The notes beneath the pieces are model-generated. The model saw only the letters and a program-made list of their open reading frames with translations, was not told the DNA's origin and did no database searches. 40,883 nt of DNA from an uncultured Cryomorphaceae bacterium (GTDB lineage: Bacteria; Bacteroidota; Bacteroidia; Flavobacteriales; Schleiferiaceae). The translations under genes were made by a program, and so were the position numbers. The stretch is from NCBI GenBank assembly GCA_913009655.1, contig CAJVWI010000018.1:1-40883 (forward strand). The letters are read 5' to 3'. Below, piece after piece: positions 6,638 through 16,122 of the stretch. The first letter of the stretch is position 1. Every line of letters starts with the position of its first letter.

Positions 6638-9061
6638 ATGATGAATGTATTAAAGCGCGATGGCCGCAAAGAAGCTATAAAATTTGATAAGATTACAGCA
6701 AGGATTCAGAAACTTTGTTATGGTTTGAGTTCACACGTTGATGCTGTGGCTGTTGCAATGAGGGTCATCGAAGGATTATACGATGGGGTGAGCACAAGTG
6801 AACTGGATAGTTTATCCGCTGAAACATCGGCATCAATGACGGTTAGGCATCCAGACTATGCGAAGCTTGCAGCGAGGATTTCCGTTTCAAATTTGCACAA
6901 GAATACTAATAAGTCATTCACTGATACAATGCGTGAATTGCATCAGTTTGTGAGCCCGAAAACAGGGCAAAAGGCGCCTTTAATTGCTGATGACGTTATG
7001 GAAATTATAGAATCTAATGCCGAACTATTGGATTCTACACCTATTTATGATCGGGATTTTAGTTATGACTATTTTGGCTTCAAAACATTAGAGAGATCAT
7101 ATTTGCTTCGTACTAATGGGAAAATTGCTGAAAGGCCACAGCAAATGCTTTTGCGCGTGGCAATTGGAATCCATAAAGAAAAAATAGGAGATGCTATTGA
7201 GACATACAATGGAATGTCTAAAGGGCTGTATACTCATGCAACGCCAACACTTTTTAATTCCGGTACTCCGAAGCCTCAAATGTCTAGCTGTTTCTTACTT
7301 CAGATGCAGGATGATAGCATAGACGGTATTTATGATACATTAAAGCAGACCGCAAAGATTTCTCAAAGCGCTGGAGGAATAGGGCTTAGCATTCATAATA
7401 TAAGATCTACAGGATCATACATCCGCGGAACAAATGGAACGTCAAATGGTTTGATTCCTCTTTTACGTGTATTTAACGATACTGCTAGATATGTAGATCA
7501 GGGTGGAGGAAAGCGAAAAGGTTCATTTGCTATTTATCTGGAACCATGGCACGCCGATGTTTTTGACTTTCTGGATCTTAGAAAAAATACTGGAAAAGAA
7601 GAAAATAGAGCGCGTGACCTATTTTATGCTCTATGGATTCCCGACCTTTTCATGCAGCGAGTAGAAGAGGATGCAGATTGGACATTAATGGACCCTAATG
7701 AGTGTCCAGGATTATTTGATACATATGGAGCTGAATTTAATGATCTTTACGCTAAATATGAATCTGATAACAAAGGGCGTAAAACCATTGCTGCCCGCGA
7801 GCTTTGGACTAAAATATTAGAAGCTCAAATTGAGACAGGGACCCCTTATATATTGTATAAAGACGCCTGTAACTCAAAATCAAATCAAAAAAATCTAGGT
7901 GTTATTCGTTCTTCAAATCTCTGCACAGAGATCATAGAATACACTGCTCCAGATGAAGTTGCTGTTTGTAATTTAGCATCAATAGCATTACCCAAATATG
8001 TTAATGATGGTGCTTTTGATCATCAAATGCTTTACGATGTCACTTACAAGATTACAAAAAACTTAAACGAAGTAATTGATCAGAATTATTATCCAGTTCC
8101 CGAAGCACGGAATTCTAATATGCGTCATCGTCCTATTGGGATTGGCGTGCAAGGATTAGCAGATGCTTTTATTCATTTACGATTACCTTTTACTAGTCCT
8201 GAAGCCAAACAGCTCAATAAAGATATTTTTGAGACAATTTATTTCTCAGCGGTCACCGCTTCTTATGACCTAGCTAAGGTCGATGGAGCTTATGAAAGCT
8301 ACGAAGGTTCACCAATTTCAAAAGGGGAGTTTCAATATAATATGTGGGGCCTTAAAGATGAGGATTTAAGTGGCAGATGGGATTGGTCTGGGTTGCGAAA
8401 AAAAATTAAAAAGCATGGAGTTAGAAATTCCCTTCTTTTAGCACCTATGCCAACGGCATCCACTTCTCAAATTCTTGGAAATAACGAATGTTTTGAGCCT
8501 TACACTAGTAATCTTTATACTCGCCGAGTTCTTTCGGGAGAGTTTATTGTAGTTAATAAACACCTTCTTTTAGACCTTGTGAATTTAGGCATTTGGAATG
8601 AAGATGTCAAAAATGCTATCATGGCCAATAATGGATCAATTCAAAGCATAGATGGAATTCCAGAAAATATAAAGCTACTGTATAAGACAGTTTGGGAACT
8701 CTCTATGCGTGACATTATCGATATGTCTGCCGATAGAGGAGTATTCATAGATCAATCGCAATCTTTGAATCTTTTCGTTGAATCCCCCAATATGGGTAAG
8801 TTGACATCGATGCATTTTCATGCATGGAAAAAGGGTCTAAAAACAGGAATGTATTATTTAAGAACGAAAGCTGCATCTGCAGCGATTAAGTTTACTGTTA
8901 AGAAAAAAGAAGAAAAAGTTCCGAAGGAAGAGGTATTTTCTGAAATGCCAGTTAAAAAGATAGAAAAAACATCAAAAGAGCCTGTTGAAGAGTTTACTGA
9001 AGAAGAGATTTTAGCATGCTCAATTGATAATCCGGATGATTGTGAAGCTTGTGGATCTTAG
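6638..9061 (+). CDS. nrdA: Ribonucleoside-diphosphate reductase, alpha subunit (class I)
   Basis: Catalytic subunit reducing ribonucleoside diphosphates, 807 residues. The N-terminal ~90 residues form the ATP-cone ([19 protein letters not shown]), so dATP inhibition is expected. Active-site residues are C218 (SSCFLLQM), N427, C429 and E431 (SNLCTEII) and C444 (VAVCNLASI), equivalent to those of human R1. [10 protein letters not shown] holds the dityrosine of the radical path, and the C-terminal CEACGS holds the cysteine pair that is re-reduced by thioredoxin or glutaredoxin. The start is ATGATG; either codon could be used. Confidence 0.97.
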   Translation: MMNVLKRDGRKEAIKFDKITARIQKLCYGLSSHVDAVAVAMRVIEGLYDGVSTSELDSLSAETSASMTVRHPDYAKLAARISVSNLHKNTNKSFTDTMRELHQFVSPKTGQKAPLIADDVMEIIESNAELLDSTPIYDRDFSYDYFGFKTLERSYLLRTNGKIAERPQQMLLRVAIGIHKEKIGDAIETYNGMSKGLYTHATPTLFNSGTPKPQMSSCFLLQMQDDSIDGIYDTLKQTAKISQSAGGIGLSIHNIRSTGSYIRGTNGTSNGLIPLLRVFNDTARYVDQGGGKRKGSFAIYLEPWHADVFDFLDLRKNTGKEENRARDLFYALWIPDLFMQRVEEDADWTLMDPNECPGLFDTYGAEFNDLYAKYESDNKGRKTIAARELWTKILEAQIETGTPYILYKDACNSKSNQKNLGVIRSSNLCTEIIEYTAPDEVAVCNLASIALPKYVNDGAFDHQMLYDVTYKITKNLNEVIDQNYYPVPEARNSNMRHRPIGIGVQGLADAFIHLRLPFTSPEAKQLNKDIFETIYFSAVTASYDLAKVDGAYESYEGSPISKGEFQYNMWGLKDEDLSGRWDWSGLRKKIKKHGVRNSLLLAPMPTASTSQILGNNECFEPYTSNLYTRRVLSGEFIVVNKHLLLDLVNLGIWNEDVKNAIMANNGSIQSIDGIPENIKLLYKTVWELSMRDIIDMSADRGVFIDQSQSLNLFVESPNMGKLTSMHFHAWKKGLKTGMYYLRTKAASAAIKFTVKKKEEKVPKEEVFSEMPVKKIEKTSKEPVEEFTEEEILACSIDNPDDCEACGS

Positions 9062-9120
9062 AATGGAGCCTTAATCACACTTTAGCTCATTTCTTTTAGG
9101 CAACTTAATGTACTAGTCTA

Positions 9121-9151
9121 TTGTTATTTAAGTAAAATATTCTTACTTTTA
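9121..9151 (+). promoter_or_regulatory. Possible promoter for the 9180-13052 gene run
   Basis: TTG (9121-9123), 20 bp, then TACTTTTA (9144-9151). This is close to, but not exactly, TTG-N19-TAnnTTTG (final G replaced by A). It would start transcription near 9157, before the small membrane protein gene at 9180. Confidence 0.3.
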
Positions 9152-9179
9152 AAGATACCTAAATACAAATGCTTGAAGT

Positions 9180-9359
9180 ATGGCACAACGTGACCCAAGA
9201 GAGCCTAATAGTTCGCAAGACCGCATGTCTATGCGTCAACGTAGAGCTCAAAAACGATTAGAAGACGCAGAACATGACTCACATTCCATGTCAACAACAA
9301 TTTTTGTTGTAATAATGATTCTTGGAATAATTGGGGCTGCGATCTATTTAACCTCATAG
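9180..9359 (+). CDS. Small single-pass membrane protein (59 aa)
   Basis: A 59-residue open frame from ATG 9180 to TAG 9357-9359. The N-terminal ~37 residues are polar and charged (MAQRDPREPNSSQDRMSMRQ, then RRAQKRLEDAEHDSH), followed by one hydrophobic helix, TIFVVIMILGIIGAAIYLTS, at the extreme C-terminus. The layout suggests a tail-anchored inner-membrane protein with its N-terminus in the cytosol. I recognise no family. It lies 41 bp before the TerB/J-domain gene and fills most of the gap after nrdA, which supports it being real, but a chance frame cannot be excluded. Confidence 0.6.
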   Translation: MAQRDPREPNSSQDRMSMRQRRAQKRLEDAEHDSHSMSTTIFVVIMILGIIGAAIYLTS

Positions 9360-9391
9360 GGAGGCTGTCTCGCATGTTTTCGTAGTGTACC

Positions 9392-9405
9392 TTCACTGCA
9401 GTGAA
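9392..9405. repeat. Perfect 14-bp palindrome across the GTG start
   Basis: TTCACTGCAGTGAA is a perfect palindrome centred at 9398/9399; the GTG start codon of the next gene (9401-9403) lies in its right half. It could be an operator, or a small structure limiting start-codon access, or chance. Confidence 0.45.
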
Positions 9406-10126
9406 AAGGTTTACGACAATTATTGGCGGAGGACTAGGTTGGGCCTTGGGCGGTCCAATTGGAGCCTTACTGGGTGCTGCCCTCGGTAATATATTTTCAG
9501 AAGAAATCGCCGAAATAAAAAAGTCATCAAAAAGATCCAAAAATTCTGAAACAGACTTTCATACCAGCTTGTTGGTTTTAGCATCGGTTGTAATTAAAGC
9601 TGATGGTAAAATTGATAGAAGAGAGCTTGATTTCGTTCGTAGGCAATTTGTAAAATGGTTTGGCATTAATAAAACCAATAATAGTTTTAAAGTATTTAAG
9701 GGTTTAGTTAAAACCGAACCTCATCTTGTTCAGATATGTGAACAGGTTAGAAGCAATATGCCATTGCAGGGAAGGATACAAATCATTAGTTTTTTATTTG
9801 ACTTGTCTTTTGCTGATGGAGCAATATCAATTAATGAGCATAAACAAATTTCCAGGATTTCAAGTTATTTAGGAATAAGTTCGCAAGAGTTTTATCAGAT
9901 TGAGTCGATTAAAGGAAAAAAAGTAAAAGATCCATATGATATTTTGGGTATTAAATCCACTAGCTCAGATCAAGAATTAAAAAAAATGTATCGGATATTA
10001 GTAAAAAGATATCATCCGGATTCTCTTCATGATATGGGTGATGAAGTTGTACTTGAGGCTCAAAACACATTCAGAAAAATCCAAGAAGCATATGAGCAAA
10101 TATGTAAACAACGAGAAATAAAATGA
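9401..10126 (+). CDS. TerB-like and J-domain protein (DjlA-like), GTG start
   Basis: A 241-residue co-chaperone-like protein. It has a glycine-rich hydrophobic N-terminus (IGGGLGWALGGPIGALLGAA, residues 8-27) that may insert in a membrane, a TerB-like helical domain (about 52-165, with VIKADGKIDRRELDFVRRQF and FADGAISINEH), and a C-terminal J domain (about 178-241) with the HPD motif at 205-207 that stimulates DnaK. This order matches DjlA-type proteins. The start must be GTG at 9401: an in-frame TAG lies 18 bp upstream and the next methionine is deep in the TerB domain. Its stop overlaps the polyprenyl synthase ATG by 4 bp (ATGA). Confidence 0.85.
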   Translation: MKRFTTIIGGGLGWALGGPIGALLGAALGNIFSEEIAEIKKSSKRSKNSETDFHTSLLVLASVVIKADGKIDRRELDFVRRQFVKWFGINKTNNSFKVFKGLVKTEPHLVQICEQVRSNMPLQGRIQIISFLFDLSFADGAISINEHKQISRISSYLGISSQEFYQIESIKGKKVKDPYDILGIKSTSSDQELKKMYRILVKRYHPDSLHDMGDEVVLEAQNTFRKIQEAYEQICKQREIK

Positions 10127-11088
10127 AGTTTCAATTGGCCATAAAACCTGAACTGGAAAAGTTTGATAAGATTTTCCCTAAGGCGTTCAGTAGTAATGTT
10201 GCTTTGTTAGATCTAATATTGAGATACGCAATTAAGCAGAAGGGTAAGCGCATTAGACCAGCATTGGTTTTTCTCATAGCTAAGGCTATTGCTGGAGAGG
10301 TGAATGAGCGAACTTATCGCGGTGCGACGTTAGTAGAACTAATGCATACAGCAACTTTAGTCCACGACGATGTTGTTGATGAGTCATTAGTTCGTCGAAG
10401 TAAGTTTTCGATAAACGCTCTTTGGAAAAATAAAATTGCTGTTCTGATCGGTGATTACATGCTATCCCGGGTACTATTATTAGCCGTAGATCATAGGGAT
10501 TATGACTTACTAGGTCATATTAGCCAATCAGTTCGAGAAATGTCGGAGGGGGAGCTATTACAAATAGAAAAGGCAAGAAAATTAGATATTGATGAAAAAA
10601 TTTATAAAGAAATTATTTCAAAAAAAACTGCTTCATTAATATCTACCTGCTGTATAATTGGTGCCAGCTCAGTAGGGGCAGGTAAAGATCAATTAGAATC
10701 TGCAAAAAAGTTGGGATTTAACTTGGGAATGGCATTTCAGATTAAAGATGACCTTTTAGATTATCAAAACTATGGAGAAAGTGGAAAGCCTTCAGGAATA
10801 GATGTAAAAGAGCAAAAGATGACGTTGCCATTAATTTTTGCCTTAAGTACGGCATCAATTGGAGACAAAAGAAAAATGATGCGGATAGTAAAAAATAAGA
10901 AAGATGACCCTGAAAGTATTTCATGGTTAATGGACAAAGTTTTAGAATTAGGTGGAATGGATTACTCTCAAAAAGCAATGGATAAATATGAAGATCAGGC
11001 TATATTTTATGTGAAAAAATTCCCAGAATCAGAAAGCAAAAAAGCGTTACTTCAACTGGTTAAATTTGTAGTAAGAAGGAATCTCTAG
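10123..11088 (+). CDS. Polyprenyl diphosphate synthase (trans-isoprenyl family)
   Basis: A 321-residue all-trans prenyl chain elongating enzyme condensing isopentenyl diphosphate onto an allylic diphosphate. The first aspartate-rich motif DDVVD is at residues 82-86 with the following RRSKFSIN arginines, and the second is DDLLD at 209-213. GKRIRPALVF near residue 41 is the usual substrate-binding stretch. The product is probably the side chain of menaquinone, but chain length cannot be read with confidence from the sequence. It overlaps the TerB/J-domain gene by 4 bp and lies 35 bp before dnaG. Confidence 0.92.
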   Translation: MKFQLAIKPELEKFDKIFPKAFSSNVALLDLILRYAIKQKGKRIRPALVFLIAKAIAGEVNERTYRGATLVELMHTATLVHDDVVDESLVRRSKFSINALWKNKIAVLIGDYMLSRVLLLAVDHRDYDLLGHISQSVREMSEGELLQIEKARKLDIDEKIYKEIISKKTASLISTCCIIGASSVGAGKDQLESAKKLGFNLGMAFQIKDDLLDYQNYGESGKPSGIDVKEQKMTLPLIFALSTASIGDKRKMMRIVKNKKDDPESISWLMDKVLELGGMDYSQKAMDKYEDQAIFYVKKFPESESKKALLQLVKFVVRRNL

Positions 11089-11123
11089 CTATTCTATAAT
11101 TTCAAAATTAGTACCTTTCGTTT

Positions 11124-13052
11124 ATGGGTAGAATAACTGTATCATGTATTGAGAAAATTCACGATGCCACTCGGGTTGAAGAGGTGGTGGGAGAATTTGT
11201 GCAGCTAAAAAAAAGCGGATCTACTTTTAGAGGATTGAGCCCTTTCTCAAATGAAAAAACACCTTCATTTTATGTGGTCCCCTCAAAGCAGATTTTTAAA
11301 GATTTCTCTTCTGGCAAAGGTGGCTCAGCTGTTACTTTTTTAATGGAACATGAGCAAATGACCTATCCAGATGCTCTTAGATGGATCGCAAAGAAATATC
11401 ATATTGAAATTGAAGAAGAAGCAAATTCTGAGGAGGAAGATGAAAATAGAAATATTCGTGAGAGTTTATTAGCAGTAAACTCATTTGCTTTGAAAATATT
11501 TAGTCAATGGCTCTGGGAAGACGACCTTGGAAGGTCAATTGGTTTAGCCTATTACCGGGAAAGAGGTTTTACCGATGAGACTATCAAGAAATTTGAACTT
11601 GGATTTCATCTTGAGGGTAGATCAAATTTTTTTGATATCGCAATAGATGCTGGATATCAACCAGAAGTAATTGAGCAAACAGGTCTAACAATCCGTCGTG
11701 AAGACGGTGCATATATTGATAGATTTTGGGGTAGGGTTATGTTTCCTATTCACAGCATGAGTGGAAGAGTAATTGGCTTTGGTGGAAGAACATTAAAGAC
11801 TAAATCTAAAACCGCAAAATATTTAAACAGTCCTGAATCCCAGGTATATTATAAGAGCAAAGTTTTATACGGTCTTTTCCAAGCAAAAAAGATGATTGTC
11901 CGAAATGATCAATGCTATTTGGTTGAAGGTTATACAGATGTTATTTCTCTTTCTCAACAAGGTATTGAGAATGTAGTGTCTACCTCCGGAACAGCTTTAA
12001 CTATTGACCAGATACGCTTATTAAAGCGACTAACGAAAAATGTCACTCTTCTTTATGATGGCGACGCAGCAGGAGTAAGGGCCTCTTTTAGAGGCATAGA
12101 CCTTTTACTTGAGGAGGGTATGTTAGTGAGAGTAGTTCCTCTTCCAGAAGGTCAAGACCCTGATACTCTTGCAAAATCAATGGAATCTCAAGGATTACTT
12201 GATTATTTAAAAACTGAGGAACAAGATTTCATCCAGTTTAAATTGGAGTCATTAATTCAGGTTGTTGCAGACGACCCTATTCAGCGGGCAGAAATGGTCA
12301 GAGATATCATTCAGAGCATTTCCAAGATCCCTGATGCAATTCTGAGGGAAGTTTACGTAAAGGATTCTGCAAAAAGACTAGAAATTGAAGAAAAAAGTCT
12401 TTTTTTAGAGTTAAATCGCATAATAGACTCAGGGAGTAGAAAAAGCCAAAAGCAACGTCAGGACACATTTCGAAACGATTCGATGGTATTAGAAAAAAAG
12501 GTGGTTCCAGATGCACGACCTCCTTCTGCAGAAAACACTTTAATGCAGATATTATTGCTTAATGGAATTGACGAAGTTAAAATTGAAATTCCAGATGATG
12601 AGCCATTTATCGGCAGAGCTGGGGAATTTATTTTAAATGAATTGAATTTTGATCAGCTCGAGTTTATATTTCCCACATATAAAATCATTTATGATGATTT
12701 AAAGATAGCATTTGATAAGGATGGAAATTTACTTGACGCTAATTATTTTATACGTTCTAATGACATGCAAGTTGCTGCCATTGTCGCTGAATTGTTAGTA
12801 GACAAATATGTTCTTGCTGATTGGGGAAAAAAAAATATCCATATACCGAAAAGGGAAGATAAACTTTCAAATCATGTACTCGAATCTGTCTTTAGGTTTA
12901 AGGAAATAAAATTGAGAGAAATGATATCAGAGAAGCAGTCAATATTGGACAAAACAACAAATGAAAAAGAAAGATTAATTCAGTTGAAAGGCTTTAATGA
13001 TTTAATTGCGATAAGGAATAGCCTTTTTAAAAAGCTGAACCGAATTTTGTAA
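11124..13052 (+). CDS. dnaG: DNA primase lacking zinc-finger ligands
   Basis: Synthesises RNA primers at replication forks; 642 residues. The N-terminal domain is homologous to the CHC2 zinc finger, but the four ligand positions are S39, S42, D60 and S63 (GLSPFSNEKTPSF and KDFSSGKGG), so it cannot bind zinc in the usual way. The central catalytic core is intact, with TOPRIM motifs VEGYTDVISL and LLYDGDAAGVRA. The C-terminal third, which would contact the replicative helicase, is less conserved. From memory, zinc-free DnaG occurs in other Flavobacteriia. It is the last gene of a rightward run, and TACCTTTC just upstream may give it its own promoter. Confidence 0.95.
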   Translation: MGRITVSCIEKIHDATRVEEVVGEFVQLKKSGSTFRGLSPFSNEKTPSFYVVPSKQIFKDFSSGKGGSAVTFLMEHEQMTYPDALRWIAKKYHIEIEEEANSEEEDENRNIRESLLAVNSFALKIFSQWLWEDDLGRSIGLAYYRERGFTDETIKKFELGFHLEGRSNFFDIAIDAGYQPEVIEQTGLTIRREDGAYIDRFWGRVMFPIHSMSGRVIGFGGRTLKTKSKTAKYLNSPESQVYYKSKVLYGLFQAKKMIVRNDQCYLVEGYTDVISLSQQGIENVVSTSGTALTIDQIRLLKRLTKNVTLLYDGDAAGVRASFRGIDLLLEEGMLVRVVPLPEGQDPDTLAKSMESQGLLDYLKTEEQDFIQFKLESLIQVVADDPIQRAEMVRDIIQSISKIPDAILREVYVKDSAKRLEIEEKSLFLELNRIIDSGSRKSQKQRQDTFRNDSMVLEKKVVPDARPPSAENTLMQILLLNGIDEVKIEIPDDEPFIGRAGEFILNELNFDQLEFIFPTYKIIYDDLKIAFDKDGNLLDANYFIRSNDMQVAAIVAELLVDKYVLADWGKKNIHIPKREDKLSNHVLESVFRFKEIKLREMISEKQSILDKTTNEKERLIQLKGFNDLIAIRNSLFKKLNRIL

Positions 13053-13100
13053 ATCTAAAGATTGGATTATATTTTTCTATTGGTTTAAATTGACTTAATG

Positions 13101-13259
13101 CTAATTTATACTTAAATCTTTGTCACTCATTTTGTGGTAAGATATACAGGATATAGAAGAATTTATAAGCATTACACCATCAACTTGATAGGTTTTTCCG
13201 TTCTCTATTGGTAATCTAGCCGCAAATGATTTCTGTATGGACTTCTTAAAAGGGATAAG
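13101..13259 (-). pseudogene. Possible gene remnant downstream of the M1 peptidase
   Basis: The 217-bp gap between convergent dnaG and the M1 peptidase holds a 52-codon minus-strand frame without a usable start; only a 23-residue piece begins with ATG. The translation includes AARLPIENGKTYQVDGVML and ends with a stop at 13101-13103. It looks more protein-like than random AT-rich sequence, but I recognise no family. It may be a decayed gene end or chance. Confidence 0.2.
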
Positions 13260-13269
13260 TTATAGTAGC

Positions 13270-15144
13270 TTATTTAAGCAGATTATCTAATGTTTCTTGA
13301 GCTACTGAGTGATATCCCTTTCTTGCTTTGAAATAAATTTGTTTGGCAAAATCCTCTCTACCAGAATTAATCAATGCTCGATATATTGGAGTAAGAAACT
13401 TTCTTCGCCCCACTTTAATAAGGAATTCTTCAACTTTTTTATCAAAATATTGATTCTGATAATTTCGTGGGATTGCAATTACGAACCAAGCTGATAGTAT
13501 TTCAGAATTTTTAGCATTTGTGAAGTTAAATTGATTATCTAATTTGATGAGCCCTGTTTGGGTAATTTCATTTTCACCTAAAATATTTAAGAAATGCAGC
13601 CATTCATGCGTGCTCCATTTAGAGCTATTAAAAGTATATTCTGGGTTAATCAGAATATTTTCAATGGCACTTTCAACAGCTAAAAATCTTTTTGGATTTG
13701 CTTTGGGGCAATTATCAGGTAATCCAGTGCCGAATATCCAGTTTTCTAGATCAGCAATTTCCCATTGCTTTTCGCTTAATAAATTTTTCTTTAAATACTC
13801 AACAAACTTTAATGTTGTGATTGATTTGAATTTATATGCTTTAAAGTAGTCTTTTAAAAACATATCAAATGCTTCACGCCCGACTATATTCTCAATGACT
13901 AATAATAAATGAAAGCCTTTATCATAAGCAATTGTTGTTACTCCGTCGTCTGGATTCCTCCCAACCAAATCGATGGCTAATTTTGTGTCATTAGGCTTGA
14001 AGTTCATGAATTCTTGGATTTCGGAATTCAAATCTGTATAAGAGAGTTTGCGTAGCATATCAGAATATCCTTTTCCATATACGGACTCCATAATCCTATT
14101 TTCAAAATATACAGTAAACCCCTCATTCAGCCAGAAGTCATTCCATGTAGCATTAGTAACTAAATTTCCGCTCCAAGAATGCGCCAATTCATGGGCAATT
14201 AAAGAAACTAAAGATCGATCACCTGCTATCACGGTTGGAGTTAAAAACGTTAGCCTAGGATTTTCCATTCCACCAAAAGGAAAAGACGCGGGAAGTACAA
14301 GTAAGTCATATCTCTCCCATTGATAGGGACCATAAAGTTTCTCTGCTGCTAAGATCATTTTTTCCGTCTCGGCAAATTCCCATGCTGCTGATTCCAATAT
14401 TGAAGGTTCAGAGTATACAGCAGTTCTGGGTCCGGTGGCTCGAAAAGCAATATCTCCTATCGCCAGCGCCATGAGATAGCTCGGTATGGGTTCCTTCATT
14501 TCAAATTTATAACTACCGTCATCTGATAATTCAGTAGGGTTGGAAGCGCTCATTAATGCCATCATTCCCTTTGGAGCTCGAATTCTAGCCTTGTATGTGA
14601 ATCGTATTCCTGGACTGTCTTGCAATGGTATCCATGTTCTAGCCAATATTGCTTGACTTTGAGTAAATAAAAAGGGTTTGGTTTTTCCATTAGTTTGCTC
14701 TGGAGTTAACCATTGTAAAGCTTTTGCATTTGGACTTGTTTCATATGAAATGATTATCGTATAATTTCCAGTTATCTTTTTTTGAGGAAAAATCAAGAGT
14801 TCTGTTCCTAAGATTGGATCTCTTTCTCCTAAAATAAAATCAAGAGGTGCAATATTTTGAGAATCTAATCCCTCGATTTTTTTTATAATTAAATCATATG
14901 TATCAAGGCGAAGGGTATCAGCATTTAAACATTTAAAACTTATAGTAGCACTTCCCGAAAGAATATTTTTATTAAAATTGGCCTCCAGATCAAGATCTAA
15001 ATGATTTACTACTGCCTTTTCGGGGTCGGCAAATGAGTGTGGATCTTTTGTAAACATATTTGTATTTGAAGATTCAATTGGATTGTTCTGACAGCTTGTA
15101 TTAAAAACGATAAAGGTGCTGACCAATAATAAGTATTTCTTCAT
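13270..15144 (-). CDS. M1 family metallopeptidase, lipoprotein
   Basis: A 624-residue zinc aminopeptidase of the M1 family, close to the leukotriene A4 hydrolase/aminopeptidase B branch. The N-terminus MKKYLLLVSTFIVFNTSC ends in a lipobox cysteine (C18), so the enzyme is probably anchored in an envelope membrane. It shows the beta-sandwich domain (about 40-230), the exopeptidase motif GGMEN (291-295), the zinc site HELAH (318-322) with the third ligand E341, and a C-terminal helical domain like that of LTA4 hydrolase. It is the last gene of a leftward group, 8 bp after DUF502. Likely role: peptide trimming in the periplasm or at the cell surface. Confidence 0.93.
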   Translation of the reverse strand: MKKYLLLVSTFIVFNTSCQNNPIESSNTNMFTKDPHSFADPEKAVVNHLDLDLEANFNKNILSGSATISFKCLNADTLRLDTYDLIIKKIEGLDSQNIAPLDFILGERDPILGTELLIFPQKKITGNYTIIISYETSPNAKALQWLTPEQTNGKTKPFLFTQSQAILARTWIPLQDSPGIRFTYKARIRAPKGMMALMSASNPTELSDDGSYKFEMKEPIPSYLMALAIGDIAFRATGPRTAVYSEPSILESAAWEFAETEKMILAAEKLYGPYQWERYDLLVLPASFPFGGMENPRLTFLTPTVIAGDRSLVSLIAHELAHSWSGNLVTNATWNDFWLNEGFTVYFENRIMESVYGKGYSDMLRKLSYTDLNSEIQEFMNFKPNDTKLAIDLVGRNPDDGVTTIAYDKGFHLLLVIENIVGREAFDMFLKDYFKAYKFKSITTLKFVEYLKKNLLSEKQWEIADLENWIFGTGLPDNCPKANPKRFLAVESAIENILINPEYTFNSSKWSTHEWLHFLNILGENEITQTGLIKLDNQFNFTNAKNSEILSAWFVIAIPRNYQNQYFDKKVEEFLIKVGRRKFLTPIYRALINSGREDFAKQIYFKARKGYHSVAQETLDNLLK

Positions 15145-15152
15145 AATATAAT

Positions 15153-15704
15153 TTATTTTCCTCCCGTCACCCCTCCAGCGATAATGTACTTCATTATTTC
15201 AGTTGAACTTGCATCTAACGGTTCAACATAATTTTTAGGGACAACGAATAATTGCCCCGAAATAGCTAATGAATGAGGGACATAAACGGTAATGAGAGCA
15301 TCATTTAAATTTCCAAGATCTTTAAGGCCTTTATCAGTGATGAAGCCAACCCTTCGAACTTCTTCTTTTAATGAAAGTCTTAAAAGAACGGGTTGCTGGA
15401 AACCTTTCTTTTTGCCGGTTAGGGATTTCATAACATCACTTACTGATGAATATATAATCTTCACAAGTGGCATATTTTTCAACATTTTATCTAAGAACTT
15501 TACAAATCGAAATTTTAATGTAAATCCGCCAATAAAACCGATAAAAGTAATTCCTACAATTAATGTTAAAAGCCCTAAGCCCGGAATATTCGAAGGGATT
15601 AAATCATCTAAATAACTTAATACGGCCCACAGAAAATAAAAAGTGATTGCCAAGGGACTTGTGTAGAGTAACCCTTGTATAAAATAGTATAGTAAACGTT
15701 TCAT
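15153..15704 (-). CDS. DUF502 family membrane protein
   Basis: A 183-residue protein of the DUF502 family, function unknown. Two membrane helices occupy the N-terminal ~65 residues (YFIQGLLYTSPLAITFYFLW and GLGLLTLIVGITFIGFIGGF). A soluble domain follows with family motifs such as PLVKIIYSSVSDVMKSL and VTVYVPHSLAISGQLFVVP (here starting ITVYVP). It lies between the alkyltransferase-like gene (71 bp upstream) and the M1 peptidase (8 bp downstream), with which it is probably cotranscribed. Confidence 0.88.
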   Translation of the reverse strand: MKRLLYYFIQGLLYTSPLAITFYFLWAVLSYLDDLIPSNIPGLGLLTLIVGITFIGFIGGFTLKFRFVKFLDKMLKNMPLVKIIYSSVSDVMKSLTGKKKGFQQPVLLRLSLKEEVRRVGFITDKGLKDLGNLNDALITVYVPHSLAISGQLFVVPKNYVEPLDASSTEIMKYIIAGGVTGGK

Positions 15705-15775
15705 ATTATTTTAGTGTATATACTTTTATTGAAAACTACAAACGAAGTTATAACTCAATTGCCTCAGTAAATCAC

Positions 15776-16117
15776 CTAATTCAATTCAGAGAGTTCAGAT
15801 GTCGGCTCCCAAAAATGTTTTTGGAAATTTTGAATTTTATTATTTACCACTATTATTCCTTCCTGGGTTAAAAGGTATTCCATCTCGTTAATGCTCTTAA
15901 AATGATGTTTCCCTGTAAGGACACCAACTCTATTAACAACTCGATGCGCTGGAATATCTGTAATGTTATGACTCCTATTCATTGCAAATCCAATTATTCG
16001 GGCTGAACCTTTTGAGCCTAATGCCTGGGCAATTGCACCATAAGATGTAACTCGACCAAATGGAATTTTTTTAACTATTTGATAAATATCAGAATAAAAA
16101 TTTGTTGGTAATGACAT
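15776..16117 (-). CDS. Alkyltransferase-like protein (MGMT family without catalytic Cys)
   Basis: A 113-residue protein consisting of only the DNA-binding domain of O6-alkylguanine-DNA alkyltransferases. The helix-turn-helix part is GRVTSYGAIAQAL, and the active-site loop reads PAHRV at residues 56-60, where true MGMT enzymes have PCHRV. Alanine 57 replaces the alkyl-accepting cysteine, so it cannot perform direct repair. In characterised alkyltransferase-like (ATL) proteins the same fold binds O6-alkylguanine and directs the lesion to nucleotide excision repair; that role is inferred here. It lies 5 bp after trmB in the leftward operon. Confidence 0.88.
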   Translation of the reverse strand: MSLPTNFYSDIYQIVKKIPFGRVTSYGAIAQALGSKGSARIIGFAMNRSHNITDIPAHRVVNRVGVLTGKHHFKSINEMEYLLTQEGIIVVNNKIQNFQKHFWEPTSELSELN

Positions 16118-16122
16118 ATTTT

